Of a stretch of DNA of 64,000 nucleotides, positions 7,436 through 17,069 are shown piece by piece. Every line of letters starts with the position of its first letter. The stretch's first letter is position 1. Source of the stretch: Fodinibius sp052060035 (GTDB lineage Bacteria; Bacteroidota; Rhodothermia; Balneolales; Balneolaceae); assembly GCF_052060035.1 (NCBI RefSeq), contig NZ_JBPOEA010000007.1:61459-125458 (forward strand), given 5' to 3'. A program made the translations under genes and the position numbers. Below the pieces are notes generated by a model, which saw nothing but the letters and a program-made list of their open reading frames with translations, did no database searches and was not told the origin of the DNA.

Positions 7436-8518
7436 ATGTATTTACTGATTTTTTATTTAGGGCTTGCCATTGGAGTATCGTTTCTGTGTTCAATTCTGGA
7501 AGCGGTACTACTATCCGTGAGCCATTCCTATATTGCCATCATGGAGCGAAAGGGGACAAAAGTAGGGAAGCTGCTCCGTTATTATAAAGAGGATGTCGAT
7601 CGCCCGCTTTCAGCCATTTTAAGTTTAAATACTATTGCCCATACCATTGGTGCCGCCGGAGTAGGGGCGCAGGCACAAATTGTTTTTGGGGATGCCTATG
7701 TAGCTATCACATCGGCTGTGCTAACATTTTTGATTCTGGTGCTTTCTGAAATTATCCCAAAAACTATTGGAGCAACTTACTGGAGAAGACTGGCGCCTTT
7801 GGCAGCGAAAATTTTACGAGTATTGATGTTTTTGATGTATCCCCTGGTGGTGATGTCGCAGGCAATTACGCGATGGCTTTCGCAGGATGAAAAGATGCCC
7901 AGCTTTAGTCGGGAGGAATTTGGCGCCCTGGCCGATCGTGGGGTAGAGGAGGGGATCTTTGAAGAAGAAGAATCGCGCATCTTCAAGAACTTGATTCGCT
8001 TTAATTCATTACGAGTGAAAGATATCATGACGCCGCGTACTGTTGTTGTAGGCTTTGATGAGACGCTAAAAGTAGATGATGTCAGTGAAAATATTGAGCA
8101 ACTGCACTTTTCGCGGCTGCCGGTATATGGCAACGCCCGCGACGAAGTGACGGGCTATGTGCTTAAAAATGACCTCTTGTTGATGTTGGCACGTGGTGAA
8201 GTAGATAAGGAGTTAAAAGAGTTAAAGCGTGATATTCTTATCGTGCCCGAGATGATGCCGTTGCAAGATTTCTTTGAGCAGCTCATGAAAAAGCAGGAAC
8301 ATATCGCCATTGTGGTTGATGAATACGGTGGATTTGCCGGTGTTGTTAGTATGGAAGACCTCGTAGAAACCTTACTGGGGATGGAAATTATTGATGAGGT
8401 GGATACGATCGAAGATATGCAAAAGATGGCCCGCAAAAAGTGGATGGAGCGTGCCAAACGGCTGGGGATCGTCCCCGAAGATACCGAAGAAGCCTCCTCA
8501 ATTGATTCTGCTTCTTAA
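7436..8518 (+). CDS. CNNM-CBS membrane protein (HlyC/CorC family), short form
   Basis: A 360-residue inner-membrane protein related to Mg2+/Co2+ transporters and so-called hemolysins. The N-terminal CNNM/DUF21 domain has about four membrane segments (LIFYLGLAIGVSFLCSILEA, then AITSAVLTFLILVLSEIIPK). It is followed by a linker SREEFGALADRGVEEGIFEEEE and two CBS domains (VKDIMTPRTVVVGFDE and HIAIVVDEYGGFAGVVSMED). Full-length relatives carry a C-terminal CorC_HlyC domain; here the protein ends about 40 residues after the second CBS domain, so that domain is absent. Confidence 0.88.
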   Translation: MYLLIFYLGLAIGVSFLCSILEAVLLSVSHSYIAIMERKGTKVGKLLRYYKEDVDRPLSAILSLNTIAHTIGAAGVGAQAQIVFGDAYVAITSAVLTFLILVLSEIIPKTIGATYWRRLAPLAAKILRVLMFLMYPLVVMSQAITRWLSQDEKMPSFSREEFGALADRGVEEGIFEEEESRIFKNLIRFNSLRVKDIMTPRTVVVGFDETLKVDDVSENIEQLHFSRLPVYGNARDEVTGYVLKNDLLLMLARGEVDKELKELKRDILIVPEMMPLQDFFEQLMKKQEHIAIVVDEYGGFAGVVSMEDLVETLLGMEIIDEVDTIEDMQKMARKKWMERAKRLGIVPEDTEEASSIDSAS

Positions 8519-8924
8519 ACTTGCTTAGAGCCTTTTCTTTGTATCAAAAAGTTTAGTCTATCAAAAGTAGCTATTTAGTAATAGCAATTGACTCATCTAT
8601 CTTTAAGTACAGCTTACATTTTTTTACTGTTTACGATTCGCCATTTGCTCAATTATTTTTGAGCTTCAAAAAGATGGGCACCTACTATGTTATTGATTAA
8701 AAGTAAGAATAGATGCAACCTACCGCTGCGAGAAGAAGGTGCAGTGATTTAGTATTTATTGAGTTATCGGCATAAGATGGTATTTAGTAGTGTGTATTTT
8801 TAATTTATTTTTTAATTATAGGTAAACCACTTGGATATAATATTAGACTAATCTTTCTTAACACTTAATTGGGATGGACATTAGGACTGGAATACTGATG
8901 ATGATATCAGTTTTTCGATAGCAT
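8519..8924. other. Intergenic region, 406 bp, no gene seen
   Basis: The sequence is AT-rich, has no convincing frame and no tRNA-like fold. A short hairpin GCTCAA-TTATTT-TTGAGC occurs near 8655 without a T-run. The sigma factor promoter presumably lies near the right end, but I could not identify a clear match. Confidence 0.5.
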
Positions 8925-9485
8925 ATGAATACGGCAAAAGAAAAAACTTCAGAGCCTGGAAATAACCTCGTGGAGAAAATCCGCCAGGGAGACGAGCGGG
9001 CTTTCGAAGAACTTTTTCGGGAGTATTATTCTGATCTCTGTTCTTTTGCTTACCAGTTCACAAAATGTAATGAACAGGCCAGGGATATCGTACAAGAGGT
9101 ATTTACAAAGGTATGGAAGCGACGGCAGGATTGGAATATTCATCGTTCTGTTAAAGCCTATCTGTTAAAAGCTGTTCGCAATAGTGCCATTAACCAAATT
9201 AATCGTAATGATCACCGCAGTAAAGTTCGAGAAACCTTTTCAAGAGAGCGCCTCCAAAGTGTGAAGTTCCCTGCTGATATTGAAGTTGGTAAACTGGATC
9301 GGGTGGTCGCTCAAATTTGGGAGGTAGTTGTAGCAATGCCCAAACGTCGGCGCAAGGTTTTTATCCTTTATCATCGACACGGGCTGAGTTATAACGAAAT
9401 TTCTGAAGTGCTGAATATTAGCCGCAAGACTGTGGAAAATCACATGGGACTGGCTCTAAAAGATATTCGCGCACAAATCAGGTAA
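8925..9485 (+). CDS. ECF RNA polymerase sigma factor (Bacteroidota FecI-like)
   Basis: A 186-residue sigma factor that likely directs transcription of the SusCD genes downstream. Region 2 runs from about residue 25 to 95 (GDERAFEELFREYYSDLCSFAYQ, then the core-binding DIVQEVFTKVWKRR). Region 4 spans about 130-183 and contains the helix-turn-helix LSYNEISEVLNISRKTVENHM. Region 3 is absent, as usual for ECF factors. It is followed 163 bases later by fecR, the standard cell-surface-signalling arrangement in this phylum. Confidence 0.93.
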   Translation: MNTAKEKTSEPGNNLVEKIRQGDERAFEELFREYYSDLCSFAYQFTKCNEQARDIVQEVFTKVWKRRQDWNIHRSVKAYLLKAVRNSAINQINRNDHRSKVRETFSRERLQSVKFPADIEVGKLDRVVAQIWEVVVAMPKRRRKVFILYHRHGLSYNEISEVLNISRKTVENHMGLALKDIRAQIR

Positions 9486-9648
9486 GTCAGGATTTCTTGA
9501 TTGGTTTTCATCGATCTAAAAATTTGTTCATTATCCTGTCTCAATTTGTTTCAAGACTATTTTTATCCATCTGAAATTTTTATTGGGGGGAAGGCTCTTT
9601 ACGGTTGTCTTATAAATAAAGAACAGGTGGATCATAAAGGATATTGCA

Positions 9649-10713
9649 ATGGAACTTGATGGAATTGATTATCAATTAATTGCCAGCTATTTGGCGGGCG
9701 AATGTACTGATCAGGAGCACAAAAAAGTGGATCAGTGGATCAATCAGAGTCATGAGAATAAAAAGCAATTTCAAGAATTTCGTCATATCTGGCAGCTATC
9801 GGGAGAAGCCGTTTCTCATCAAAAGATAGAGTGTAATCTTGACCAGGAATGGAATCGGCTGGGTAGGCAAATAAGTAAAGAGAATGTTTCATCACGAAGT
9901 AAGAATTCTGATCAAAAACGTTATTGGTCTTTTCGAAGTTCTTCAATCCATTCCAGAACCCAGCAATTTAATCGTATAGCAGCAGTATTCTTAGTTGCAG
10001 CTTTTTTGGGAATTTTATCGTATCAAAGCTGGAGCCAGTCAGAACAAAAACAGATAGAACCGGTTCTTAGGCAGATTAGTACTGATAATGGACAGCGAGC
10101 CAATCTATCGCTGAGTGATGGTACCGAAGTGATGCTCAACGCTGATAGTCAACTTGAGCTACCAACCCAGTTTGCATCTGATGTACGGGAAGTTTACCTG
10201 AAGGGCGAGGCTTATTTTAACGTATCAGAAAATAAGGAAAAGCCATTTTTGGTACACTCTAACCAGTCTGTTGTTAGGGTTTTGGGAACGGCTTTCTCCG
10301 TTCGATCCTACCCCGAGGACCAACAGGTGCAAGTAATTGTTGAAGAAGGACGGGTATCATTTGGAAAAGAAAACGGAGCTGAAGATCAAAAAGCAATTTT
10401 AAACCGGAATGACTTAGCTACATTTAATGTCTCAACCAGCTCTTTGGCTACTCGAGCAGTAGATGATATCGACTTATATATGAGTTGGCGGGACGGTTAT
10501 TTGAAATTTGAAAAAACAAAACTAAATGATGTAGCCAAGTCCTTGGAGAGGCGGTATGATGTGAAAGTATTTTTCGAGGATCCGGCACTAAAAGAACTTT
10601 TACTTACGGCATATTTAAAAAGTCGGTCACTCCGCAATGTATTGGATGTAATTACAGCATCGTTGCAGATAGAATATCAATTAGATGACAATAAAGTCAC
10701 GTTCATGAAATAA
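9649..10713 (+). CDS. FecR-family anti-sigma factor
   Basis: A 354-residue inner-membrane regulator that should hold the adjacent ECF sigma factor and receive a signal from the TonB-dependent receptor. An N-terminal cytosolic anti-sigma part covers residues 1-105 (ASYLAGECTDQEHKKVDQWI). One membrane segment lies at about 109-126 (RIAAVFLVAAFLGILSY). The periplasmic FecR domain follows (TDNGQRANLSLSDGTEVMLNADSQLELP, and GEAYFNVSENKEKPFLV), then a C-terminal DUF4974-type domain (KFEKTKLNDVAKSLERRYDV). Position between sigma and susC supports this role. Confidence 0.93.
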   Translation: MELDGIDYQLIASYLAGECTDQEHKKVDQWINQSHENKKQFQEFRHIWQLSGEAVSHQKIECNLDQEWNRLGRQISKENVSSRSKNSDQKRYWSFRSSSIHSRTQQFNRIAAVFLVAAFLGILSYQSWSQSEQKQIEPVLRQISTDNGQRANLSLSDGTEVMLNADSQLELPTQFASDVREVYLKGEAYFNVSENKEKPFLVHSNQSVVRVLGTAFSVRSYPEDQQVQVIVEEGRVSFGKENGAEDQKAILNRNDLATFNVSTSSLATRAVDDIDLYMSWRDGYLKFEKTKLNDVAKSLERRYDVKVFFEDPALKELLLTAYLKSRSLRNVLDVITASLQIEYQLDDNKVTFMK

Positions 10714-10817
10714 TTGGTTGAGATTTTAATATCATTTTTTGTAACCGGTTTCATTAAAAAATAGTAACTCAAAAGCGATAGTTCTTAAATATAAAAATAA
10801 ATCCAAACGGAGGTTCT

Positions 10818-13800
10818 ATGAAAGAATCGTTATTGCATATGTTGTCAAAGTCGGTGCTTTGGTGTCTGGCGGTATTGTTAATTTCGCCAGCAAGTCAGGC
10901 ATTCACGACCGATGCTCAGGGACAGTATCTTACGTCTGCTGCAAATGAGTCTATAAATAAAACATTTTACTCGGTTAGCAAGTATTCCGATCGGATTCCG
11001 GAGCTACAGGGTATCATTTCGGTTGACGTTGAGAATGCGCCGATACGAGAAGTATTAGAAAATATCGTATCGCGAGCAGATCTTGGAATAGCTTATAATG
11101 CTGAACTGCTATCGTTAGAGCAATCCATATCGGTTGATATGAACAATGTAACGGTAGCCGAGGCTTTGCAAAAAGTTCTTGAGCATACTCCTTATGAGGC
11201 TGCTATCTCCAAAACCCGAGAAATTATATTACAGGATCGACCGGATCCACAGCCGCTGTTAATACAGTTTCAACAGGAGATTTCCGGTACGGTTACAGAT
11301 GCAGAAACCGGTGATCCGCTGCCCGGGGTTAATGTGATGGTGCCCAATTCAACAGTTGGTACTTCAACCAATGAAAATGGGGAATATGCTATTACAGCGC
11401 CTGATGATGCTGATAGCTTAGCGTTTTCTTTTATTGGTTACCAGGAGAGAATAGTTGCTATAAACGGAAGAACTACTATTAATGTAGAATTACAGTCCCA
11501 GGTTCAAACCTTTGATGATGTAGTGGTTACTGCATTTGGTGTTGAGCAGGAAGAGAAAGAGCTCGGTTATTCCGTTCAACAAATTGATAGTGAAGAATTA
11601 ACAGTTGGAAAAAATGAAAATGTAGTTAGTTCTTTACAAGCTAAAGTTTCTGGTGTGCAAATTACAAATACAGGTGGGGCACCAGGGAGCAGTTCAAGGA
11701 TTTTAATTCGAGGTATAAGTTCCTTAGATCCCAGTGCGGATAATCAACCTTTATTTGTAGTTGATGGTGTACCGATTGATAACTCTACGGTTGAAGCCGG
11801 TGATACGCCTCGTGGATTAAGCAATCGTGCAGCTGATTTAAATCCCGAAGATATTGAATCAATGAGTGTTCTTAAGGGTGCTGCAGCATCTGCCTTATAT
11901 GGTGTTAGGGCTGCCAATGGGGCTGTGATTATTACTACCAAAAGTGGTCAATCTGGAGATACACAAATTAATTTTAAGAACTCTATTGGTTTTGACCGAG
12001 TTAATAGCTATCCCGAATTCCAAAAAGTGTATGGCCAAGGTTTTGGTGGTGAAGCAACCACTGATAGTTTTTGGCCTAATTGGGGGGCACCTATTGCAGA
12101 TGTGGCTGATACCCTTGATGGGTGGCGATATCATGATATTTGGAGAAATTCCATGGAAACGGGAGTGAAAATTAATAACACCATTAGCGTTTCTGGTGGT
12201 GGCGATATTGCAACTTATTATGGTTCTGTTTCAAACCTATCCCATGATGGGGTTATGCCTTTTAGTGATTGGGGGAGGACTTCAATTAAACTTTCTGGAG
12301 ATATAAGTCCTAATGATGAACTGCAGATTTCATCCTCCGTTAATTTTGTGAATTCTGGTGGGAACAGAGTTCCAGCTGATCGTTTTATGGAGCGTTTAAT
12401 GTATTGGGCTCCAACTAAACCAGTTACCGATTATGAGAAAGAAAATGGTACGATGAAAGGATACTATGCAAATGGTAATGCAGGGACGAATCCTATTTAT
12501 GATGCCAAATATTCAACCTACGAAGATGATGTCAATCGTGTAATTGGTAATTTGAATATTAATTATAATTTCACCGATTGGATGAGTGTTTCCTATCGAT
12601 TAGGTATGGATTATTACAATGATAATCGTACAAATATCACTCCTGGACCGCAAGGTGTAGATAATGAAAACGTCCTTAGTAGCACTGGTTTTATTAACGA
12701 ATTAAGGATTAGCAGCCGAGATTTGAACTCAACATTAAACCTAATGTTGAATGGTGATGTTACAGAAAAAATTTCTGCAAAATTAACACTCGGTAACGAT
12801 ATATTTGATCGTGAAACCAGTCAAATTCGTGCAGAAGGAAGTGATTTTGTTACTCCAAATTTTTATAACCTCAGTAATACTAGAGAAATATCAAATAACC
12901 AAAATCTGGAGCAACGCCGTCTTATTGGTGTTTATGGAGACTTAATGCTTAACTATGATGATTTCCTATTCTTAAATGTTACAGGACGTAATGACTGGTC
13001 ATCAACATTGCCGGTTGATAATCGTTCTTTCTTTTATCCCTCTTTTAATTTAGGATTTGTCTTTTCAGAAATAGCAAATTTGCCGGACTTTATTTCGTAT
13101 GGTAAGCTACGTGCCTCATATGCACAGGTAGGAAAAGATGCAAGTCCATATTCTACTAATATTACATTCAATTCTCCCTCACAGTATCCAATAAATGGAC
13201 AGGTTGGATATACACGAAATCAAGTTATAGGAAGTCCTGATTTAAAACCTGAGATAACAACCTCAATTGAGATTGGAACAGATTTACGGTTCTGGGATGG
13301 ACGTGCTGGAATAGATTTCACCTATTATAAAGCAAATAGTGCTGATCAAATTCTTACAGTGCCTATTTCTAATGCGGTCGGCGGAACACGACTTGTAACT
13401 AATGCCGGTGAAATAGAGAACAGAGGAATAGAAATGCAAATAAACTTCAGACCTATTGAGCAACGGAATTTTCAATGGGATGTTCGAGTTAATTACAGTC
13501 GAAATCGCAATGAAGTTATTTCTATTCGAGAAGGCATAGATGAAATAAATCTGGGTTCTTCATTTGGATATGGTGGTTCTTCAGCCAGTATTAGATTGGT
13601 TGAAGGAGAACCATTTGGAAATATCTATGGCACAAGCTATCAACGATATTATGAAAATGGTGAGCCAGATGATAAGCTGTATTTGGATGAAGATCGTCCG
13701 GTTGTTATTGGGGATGATGGATTCCCGGTTGTAAATACTGATCAAAAAGTTCTGGGTAATGCATTTCCAGATTGGATAGGAGGAATTAGAAATAGCTTCT

Positions 13801-14318
13801 CATATCGCAATATAAGTCTTTCATTCCTGATTGATATCCAGCAGGGATTAGATGTATACAGTCAGTATGACAACTTTTTTGCAGCATTTGGAATTACAAA
13901 AAATACCTTGGACCGAAATGAAACCAGAGTATTTGAAGGAGTTACTGATGATGGTCAACCCAACGATCAGGAAGTCTGGTTGGGGCAAGGTATAGGGCCA
14001 GATGGTCGAGATTACGGTGCTGGTTTTTATCGTAATACTTATCGTACTGCTACCGAGAACTTTGTGAAAGATGCTTCTTTTATTAAGCTACGTAATATAA
14101 ATCTTTCATATAGTTTGCCAGGGAGTCTGATTGATCAATTGCCTTTTAAAAGTGTAACAGCGTCTGCTACTGCAAATAATATTATTCTTTATACTCCATT
14201 TGATGGGTTTGATCCAGAATCACGCAGTGGTCCAGCAGGAAGTAATGCAACTGGTTTTACTGGGCTTGATCATCCTGGCGTAGCAAGCTTTGTATTCTCT
14301 CTGAATTTCTCCTTATAA
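10818..14318 (+). CDS. SusC/RagA-family TonB-dependent outer-membrane receptor
   Basis: A 1166-residue outer-membrane importer working with the SusD protein next door. In order: signal peptide ending near ASQAF; an STN domain at about 60-135 (IPELQGIISVDVENAPIREV) that would contact FecR; a carboxypeptidase-regulatory-like domain at about 150-225 (GTVTDAETGDPLPGVNVMVP); the plug with VVVTAFGVEQEEKELGYSVQ and the SusC signature GTRL/IRGISSL; then a 22-strand barrel ending in VFSLNFSL. A good GGAGG ribosome-binding site precedes the ATG. The STN domain plus the sigma/FecR pair marks it as a transducer. Substrate is not evident from the protein; neighbours suggest murein peptides. Confidence 0.95.
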   Translation: MKESLLHMLSKSVLWCLAVLLISPASQAFTTDAQGQYLTSAANESINKTFYSVSKYSDRIPELQGIISVDVENAPIREVLENIVSRADLGIAYNAELLSLEQSISVDMNNVTVAEALQKVLEHTPYEAAISKTREIILQDRPDPQPLLIQFQQEISGTVTDAETGDPLPGVNVMVPNSTVGTSTNENGEYAITAPDDADSLAFSFIGYQERIVAINGRTTINVELQSQVQTFDDVVVTAFGVEQEEKELGYSVQQIDSEELTVGKNENVVSSLQAKVSGVQITNTGGAPGSSSRILIRGISSLDPSADNQPLFVVDGVPIDNSTVEAGDTPRGLSNRAADLNPEDIESMSVLKGAAASALYGVRAANGAVIITTKSGQSGDTQINFKNSIGFDRVNSYPEFQKVYGQGFGGEATTDSFWPNWGAPIADVADTLDGWRYHDIWRNSMETGVKINNTISVSGGGDIATYYGSVSNLSHDGVMPFSDWGRTSIKLSGDISPNDELQISSSVNFVNSGGNRVPADRFMERLMYWAPTKPVTDYEKENGTMKGYYANGNAGTNPIYDAKYSTYEDDVNRVIGNLNINYNFTDWMSVSYRLGMDYYNDNRTNITPGPQGVDNENVLSSTGFINELRISSRDLNSTLNLMLNGDVTEKISAKLTLGNDIFDRETSQIRAEGSDFVTPNFYNLSNTREISNNQNLEQRRLIGVYGDLMLNYDDFLFLNVTGRNDWSSTLPVDNRSFFYPSFNLGFVFSEIANLPDFISYGKLRASYAQVGKDASPYSTNITFNSPSQYPINGQVGYTRNQVIGSPDLKPEITTSIEIGTDLRFWDGRAGIDFTYYKANSADQILTVPISNAVGGTRLVTNAGEIENRGIEMQINFRPIEQRNFQWDVRVNYSRNRNEVISIREGIDEINLGSSFGYGGSSASIRLVEGEPFGNIYGTSYQRYYENGEPDDKLYLDEDRPVVIGDDGFPVVNTDQKVLGNAFPDWIGGIRNSFSYRNISLSFLIDIQQGLDVYSQYDNFFAAFGITKNTLDRNETRVFEGVTDDGQPNDQEVWLGQGIGPDGRDYGAGFYRNTYRTATENFVKDASFIKLRNINLSYSLPGSLIDQLPFKSVTASATANNIILYTPFDGFDPESRSGPAGSNATGFTGLDHPGVASFVFSLNFSL

Positions 14319-14341
14319 AGAAAGTTTAAAACAGAATAATT

Positions 14342-15763
14342 ATGAAGAATTTAAAACTATTAGTGTTTTGCATGCTTAGCGTCATACTTGTAAGTATGGC
14401 CGGTTGTAGTGATTATTTGGATATTAATGAGGATCCAAATAACCCTACAGAAGCACCTCTTTCTGGCTTAATGACGAATGCGACTTTTGAAACATCTCAA
14501 AACATGTATTCATTGGGCAGTAATACCTCTTATTATGTCCAGTATTTAGCTTCTCCTAATCCAAGTAGTTCAACGGATATCCAAGACGATGTTGCTTACG
14601 ACAATACTTGGTTTGGTTTCTATGATGTTATGACAGATTTGGCAGTACTAAGACAGGATGCTGCTGAGCAGGGAGCTACTGATTATTTGGGGGTGGCAAA
14701 TATCCTAACTGCTTTAAATTTGGCAACTGTTGTAGACGTGTGGGGCAATGTCCCTTACAGTGATGCCTTCTTCGTTGAAACATTGAGGCCAAGCTATGAT
14801 AGTCAAGAAGCACTTTACGATACGGTTCATACTCTTTTGGATAGCGGAATTCAAAACTTGGAACAGGGTAATTCAACGATCGAGCTGGGAAATGATGACT
14901 TTATCTATGGTGGTAATACTGACCAGTGGATTCGTCTTGCACATATGCTTAAAGCTCGGTATCTCAATCACCTGAGTAAGCAACCAACTTATTCGCCTAC
15001 TGATATATTGGCAGAAGTTGATCAGGGTCTGACGGGCAATGCCGATGATGCTCAAGTTGACTACTTTGAAGATCAATTTAACCCATGGGCTGAAGTTGCC
15101 ATCGATAACGCAAACTTACTACTGGGCGGTTGGATATCAGAGCAAATTGTTAAACATCTGGATGGTACCCTTTACGGTGTTGAGGATCCCAGAATAGGAA
15201 CCTTTATGGGAACCACTGATGATGGTGATTATGTGGGTACTCGAAATGGTGCGGGTAGAGGTTCGGCTCCTGAACAGGGAGCACGAAGCGTATTAACGAC
15301 CGATACCTTTTATGCAGCTGAAACGGCACCTGTTTTGATTGCAACCTTTGCCGAGCAAAAGTTTATTGAGGCCGAAGCTGCATTTCGGGCTAATCAACCA
15401 ACACGTGCCTACAATGCATATATGGATGGTATCGAAGCACATATGGACAAAGTGGGAGTTTCGGAAGCTGAAAAACAGGATTATATGACGGATCCAGCTG
15501 TTGCAGTTGGTGAAGGTGGGTTAACTCTTGACCTTATCTTCAAGGAGAAATATACGGCCATGTATCTACACCCGGAATCTTGGGTTGATGCGCGCCGATA
15601 TGATTATCAATACGATGATATGGAATTACCTGCCAATCATAACCCTGATTTGAATGGGGAATTTATTCGAAGATTATCGTATCCCGATTCAGAAACGCAA
15701 CGTAATTCTGGAAATGTTCCTGATATATCTCTATCTGATCGCATCTGGTGGGATGTAGATTAA
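14342..15763 (+). CDS. SusD/RagB-family substrate-binding lipoprotein
   Basis: A 473-residue outer-membrane lipoprotein forming the lid on the SusC barrel. The signal MKNLKLLVFCMLSVILVSMAGC puts lipidation at Cys22, followed by SDYLDINEDPNNPTEAP, the hallmark of the SusD-like family 2. TPR-like helices appear as LGVANILTALNLATVVDVWG and WIRLAHMLKARYLNHLSKQ, and near the end EKYTAMYLHPESWVDARRYDY. It starts 23 bases after susC and is translationally linked with it. A terminator follows. The ligand cannot be read from the sequence. Confidence 0.94.
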   Translation: MKNLKLLVFCMLSVILVSMAGCSDYLDINEDPNNPTEAPLSGLMTNATFETSQNMYSLGSNTSYYVQYLASPNPSSSTDIQDDVAYDNTWFGFYDVMTDLAVLRQDAAEQGATDYLGVANILTALNLATVVDVWGNVPYSDAFFVETLRPSYDSQEALYDTVHTLLDSGIQNLEQGNSTIELGNDDFIYGGNTDQWIRLAHMLKARYLNHLSKQPTYSPTDILAEVDQGLTGNADDAQVDYFEDQFNPWAEVAIDNANLLLGGWISEQIVKHLDGTLYGVEDPRIGTFMGTTDDGDYVGTRNGAGRGSAPEQGARSVLTTDTFYAAETAPVLIATFAEQKFIEAEAAFRANQPTRAYNAYMDGIEAHMDKVGVSEAEKQDYMTDPAVAVGEGGLTLDLIFKEKYTAMYLHPESWVDARRYDYQYDDMELPANHNPDLNGEFIRRLSYPDSETQRNSGNVPDISLSDRIWWDVD

Positions 15764-15794
15764 TTACACTACTATAAGTGGTATTTAAATTCAT

Positions 15795-15828
15795 AAAAAA
15801 GGCACAGATATTTTTCTGTGCCTTTTAC
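15795..15828 (+). terminator. Rho-independent terminator after the SusCD pair
   Basis: A 12-bp stem AAAAGGCACAGA / TCTGTGCCTTTT with loop TATTTT. It lies between susD and the peptidase gene, only 16 bases before the latter's ATG, so downstream expression depends on read-through or on a separate start. Confidence 0.85.
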
Positions 15829-15843
15829 ATATCATTATAACAT

Positions 15844-17049
15844 ATGGTTAACAAGTATAGTTTTATAAAGTTTAGGGTTCCATCATTGTCACTTATGGTT
15901 TTGTTGGTTGTCTCACTTATGGCATGTAATCTATCCCAAAAGCAGGATATTAAACAGAAAATAAGTAACATTTCTCAACATTTTGCACCTGATAGTAGAG
16001 TAGCCCTATTTGATGTAGAAGCTAAGTCAAATAATGGCGAATGGGTGCTAAAAGGGGAAACGAATCTTCCGGAAGCTAAGAACGCATTGTTTGATTCACT
16101 TTCAGCAGTGAATGTGACTACTGTTGACAGCATCAATGTGCTGCCAGAGGATGGTCTTGAGGGGAAAACTCTGGGGATTATTAACAACTCTGTAGCGAAC
16201 CTTCGATCGCGGCCTTCGCATCCTGCTCAACTCGTTACACAGGCCACGTTAGGAATGCCTGTGAAGGTTCTTAAAAAAGAGGGCAGCTGGTATATGGTCC
16301 AGACACCTGATGATTATTTGTCGTGGGTTGATTATGGAGGGATCCATCAAATGAGCAAAGACGAATATGACGAGTGGAAATCTTCGGATAAAATTATTTA
16401 TCTCGAAACCAATGGTTATGCTTATGAGCAGCCGAATCGCAAGTCACTGAAAGTATCTGACTTAGTAAGTGGAAGCATCCTCAAAGTTGCTGGTACAACC
16501 GAAAACTTTTATGAGGTTGTCTATCCCGACGGCCGAACCGGTTTTGTAAATCAATCTGAAGCTCGTTCATTTGATGATTGGAAGGCATCCGTTGAAGCAT
16601 CTGAGAATCAATTGGTACAGGAGGCAAAATCATTGAAAGGAGCGCCGTATCTGTGGGGAGGAACATCTCCCAAAGGGATGGACTGTAGTGGCTTTACAAA
16701 AACGATTTACTTTATGAACGGCTGGATTATTCCCCGGGATGCCTCTCAGCAAGTGCATGCTGGAGAAATAGTTGATTCAACCGGAAGTTTTGAGAATTTA
16801 CGTCCGGGCGACCTGCTGTTTTTTGGCAGAGAAGCATCCGAAGATCGTGACCGGCGTGTAGTGCATGTGGGGATGTGGATTGGCAATGACGAATTCATCC
16901 ATTCTGCGGGAAGAGTAAAGGTAAGCAGCATTGATCCTGAAGCTAAAAATTATGACGAATATAATGTTAATCGCTATCTCGAAACACGTCGATATTTACA
17001 GCATAAAGAAGGAAATATTCTGGATGTAAAAGATATGTACGAGATATAA
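15844..17049 (+). CDS. NlpC/P60 peptidase with two SH3b-like domains, lipoprotein (YkfC/DPP-VI-like)
   Basis: Probably cleaves the gamma-D-glutamyl-diamino acid bond of murein peptides. Of 401 residues, Cys28 in VVSLMAC is the lipidation site. Two SH3b-like domains follow at about 105-170 (VANLRSRPSHPAQLV) and 180-245 (YAYEQPNRKSLKV). The NlpC/P60 domain runs 255-395 with Cys281 in GMDCSGFT, His341 in VVHVGMWIG and His353 in FIHSAGRV, the Cys-His-His triad. SH3b-SH3b-NlpC/P60 is the architecture of YkfC and gamma-D-glutamyl-L-diamino acid endopeptidases, which act on free stem peptides. It leads a run of three closely spaced genes. Confidence 0.9.
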   Translation: MVNKYSFIKFRVPSLSLMVLLVVSLMACNLSQKQDIKQKISNISQHFAPDSRVALFDVEAKSNNGEWVLKGETNLPEAKNALFDSLSAVNVTTVDSINVLPEDGLEGKTLGIINNSVANLRSRPSHPAQLVTQATLGMPVKVLKKEGSWYMVQTPDDYLSWVDYGGIHQMSKDEYDEWKSSDKIIYLETNGYAYEQPNRKSLKVSDLVSGSILKVAGTTENFYEVVYPDGRTGFVNQSEARSFDDWKASVEASENQLVQEAKSLKGAPYLWGGTSPKGMDCSGFTKTIYFMNGWIIPRDASQQVHAGEIVDSTGSFENLRPGDLLFFGREASEDRDRRVVHVGMWIGNDEFIHSAGRVKVSSIDPEAKNYDEYNVNRYLETRRYLQHKEGNILDVKDMYEI

Positions 17050-17069
17050 TAAAGATTAAATAGTTACTT

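Noticed and set aside
8655..8680. Short hairpin as a terminator for the CNNM-CBS gene
   Set aside because: The 6-bp stem is weak and lacks a T-run.
15795..15828. Possible riboswitch or attenuator before the NlpC/P60 gene
   Set aside because: The structure is a plain 12-bp terminator hairpin; no aptamer-like conserved core is seen around it.
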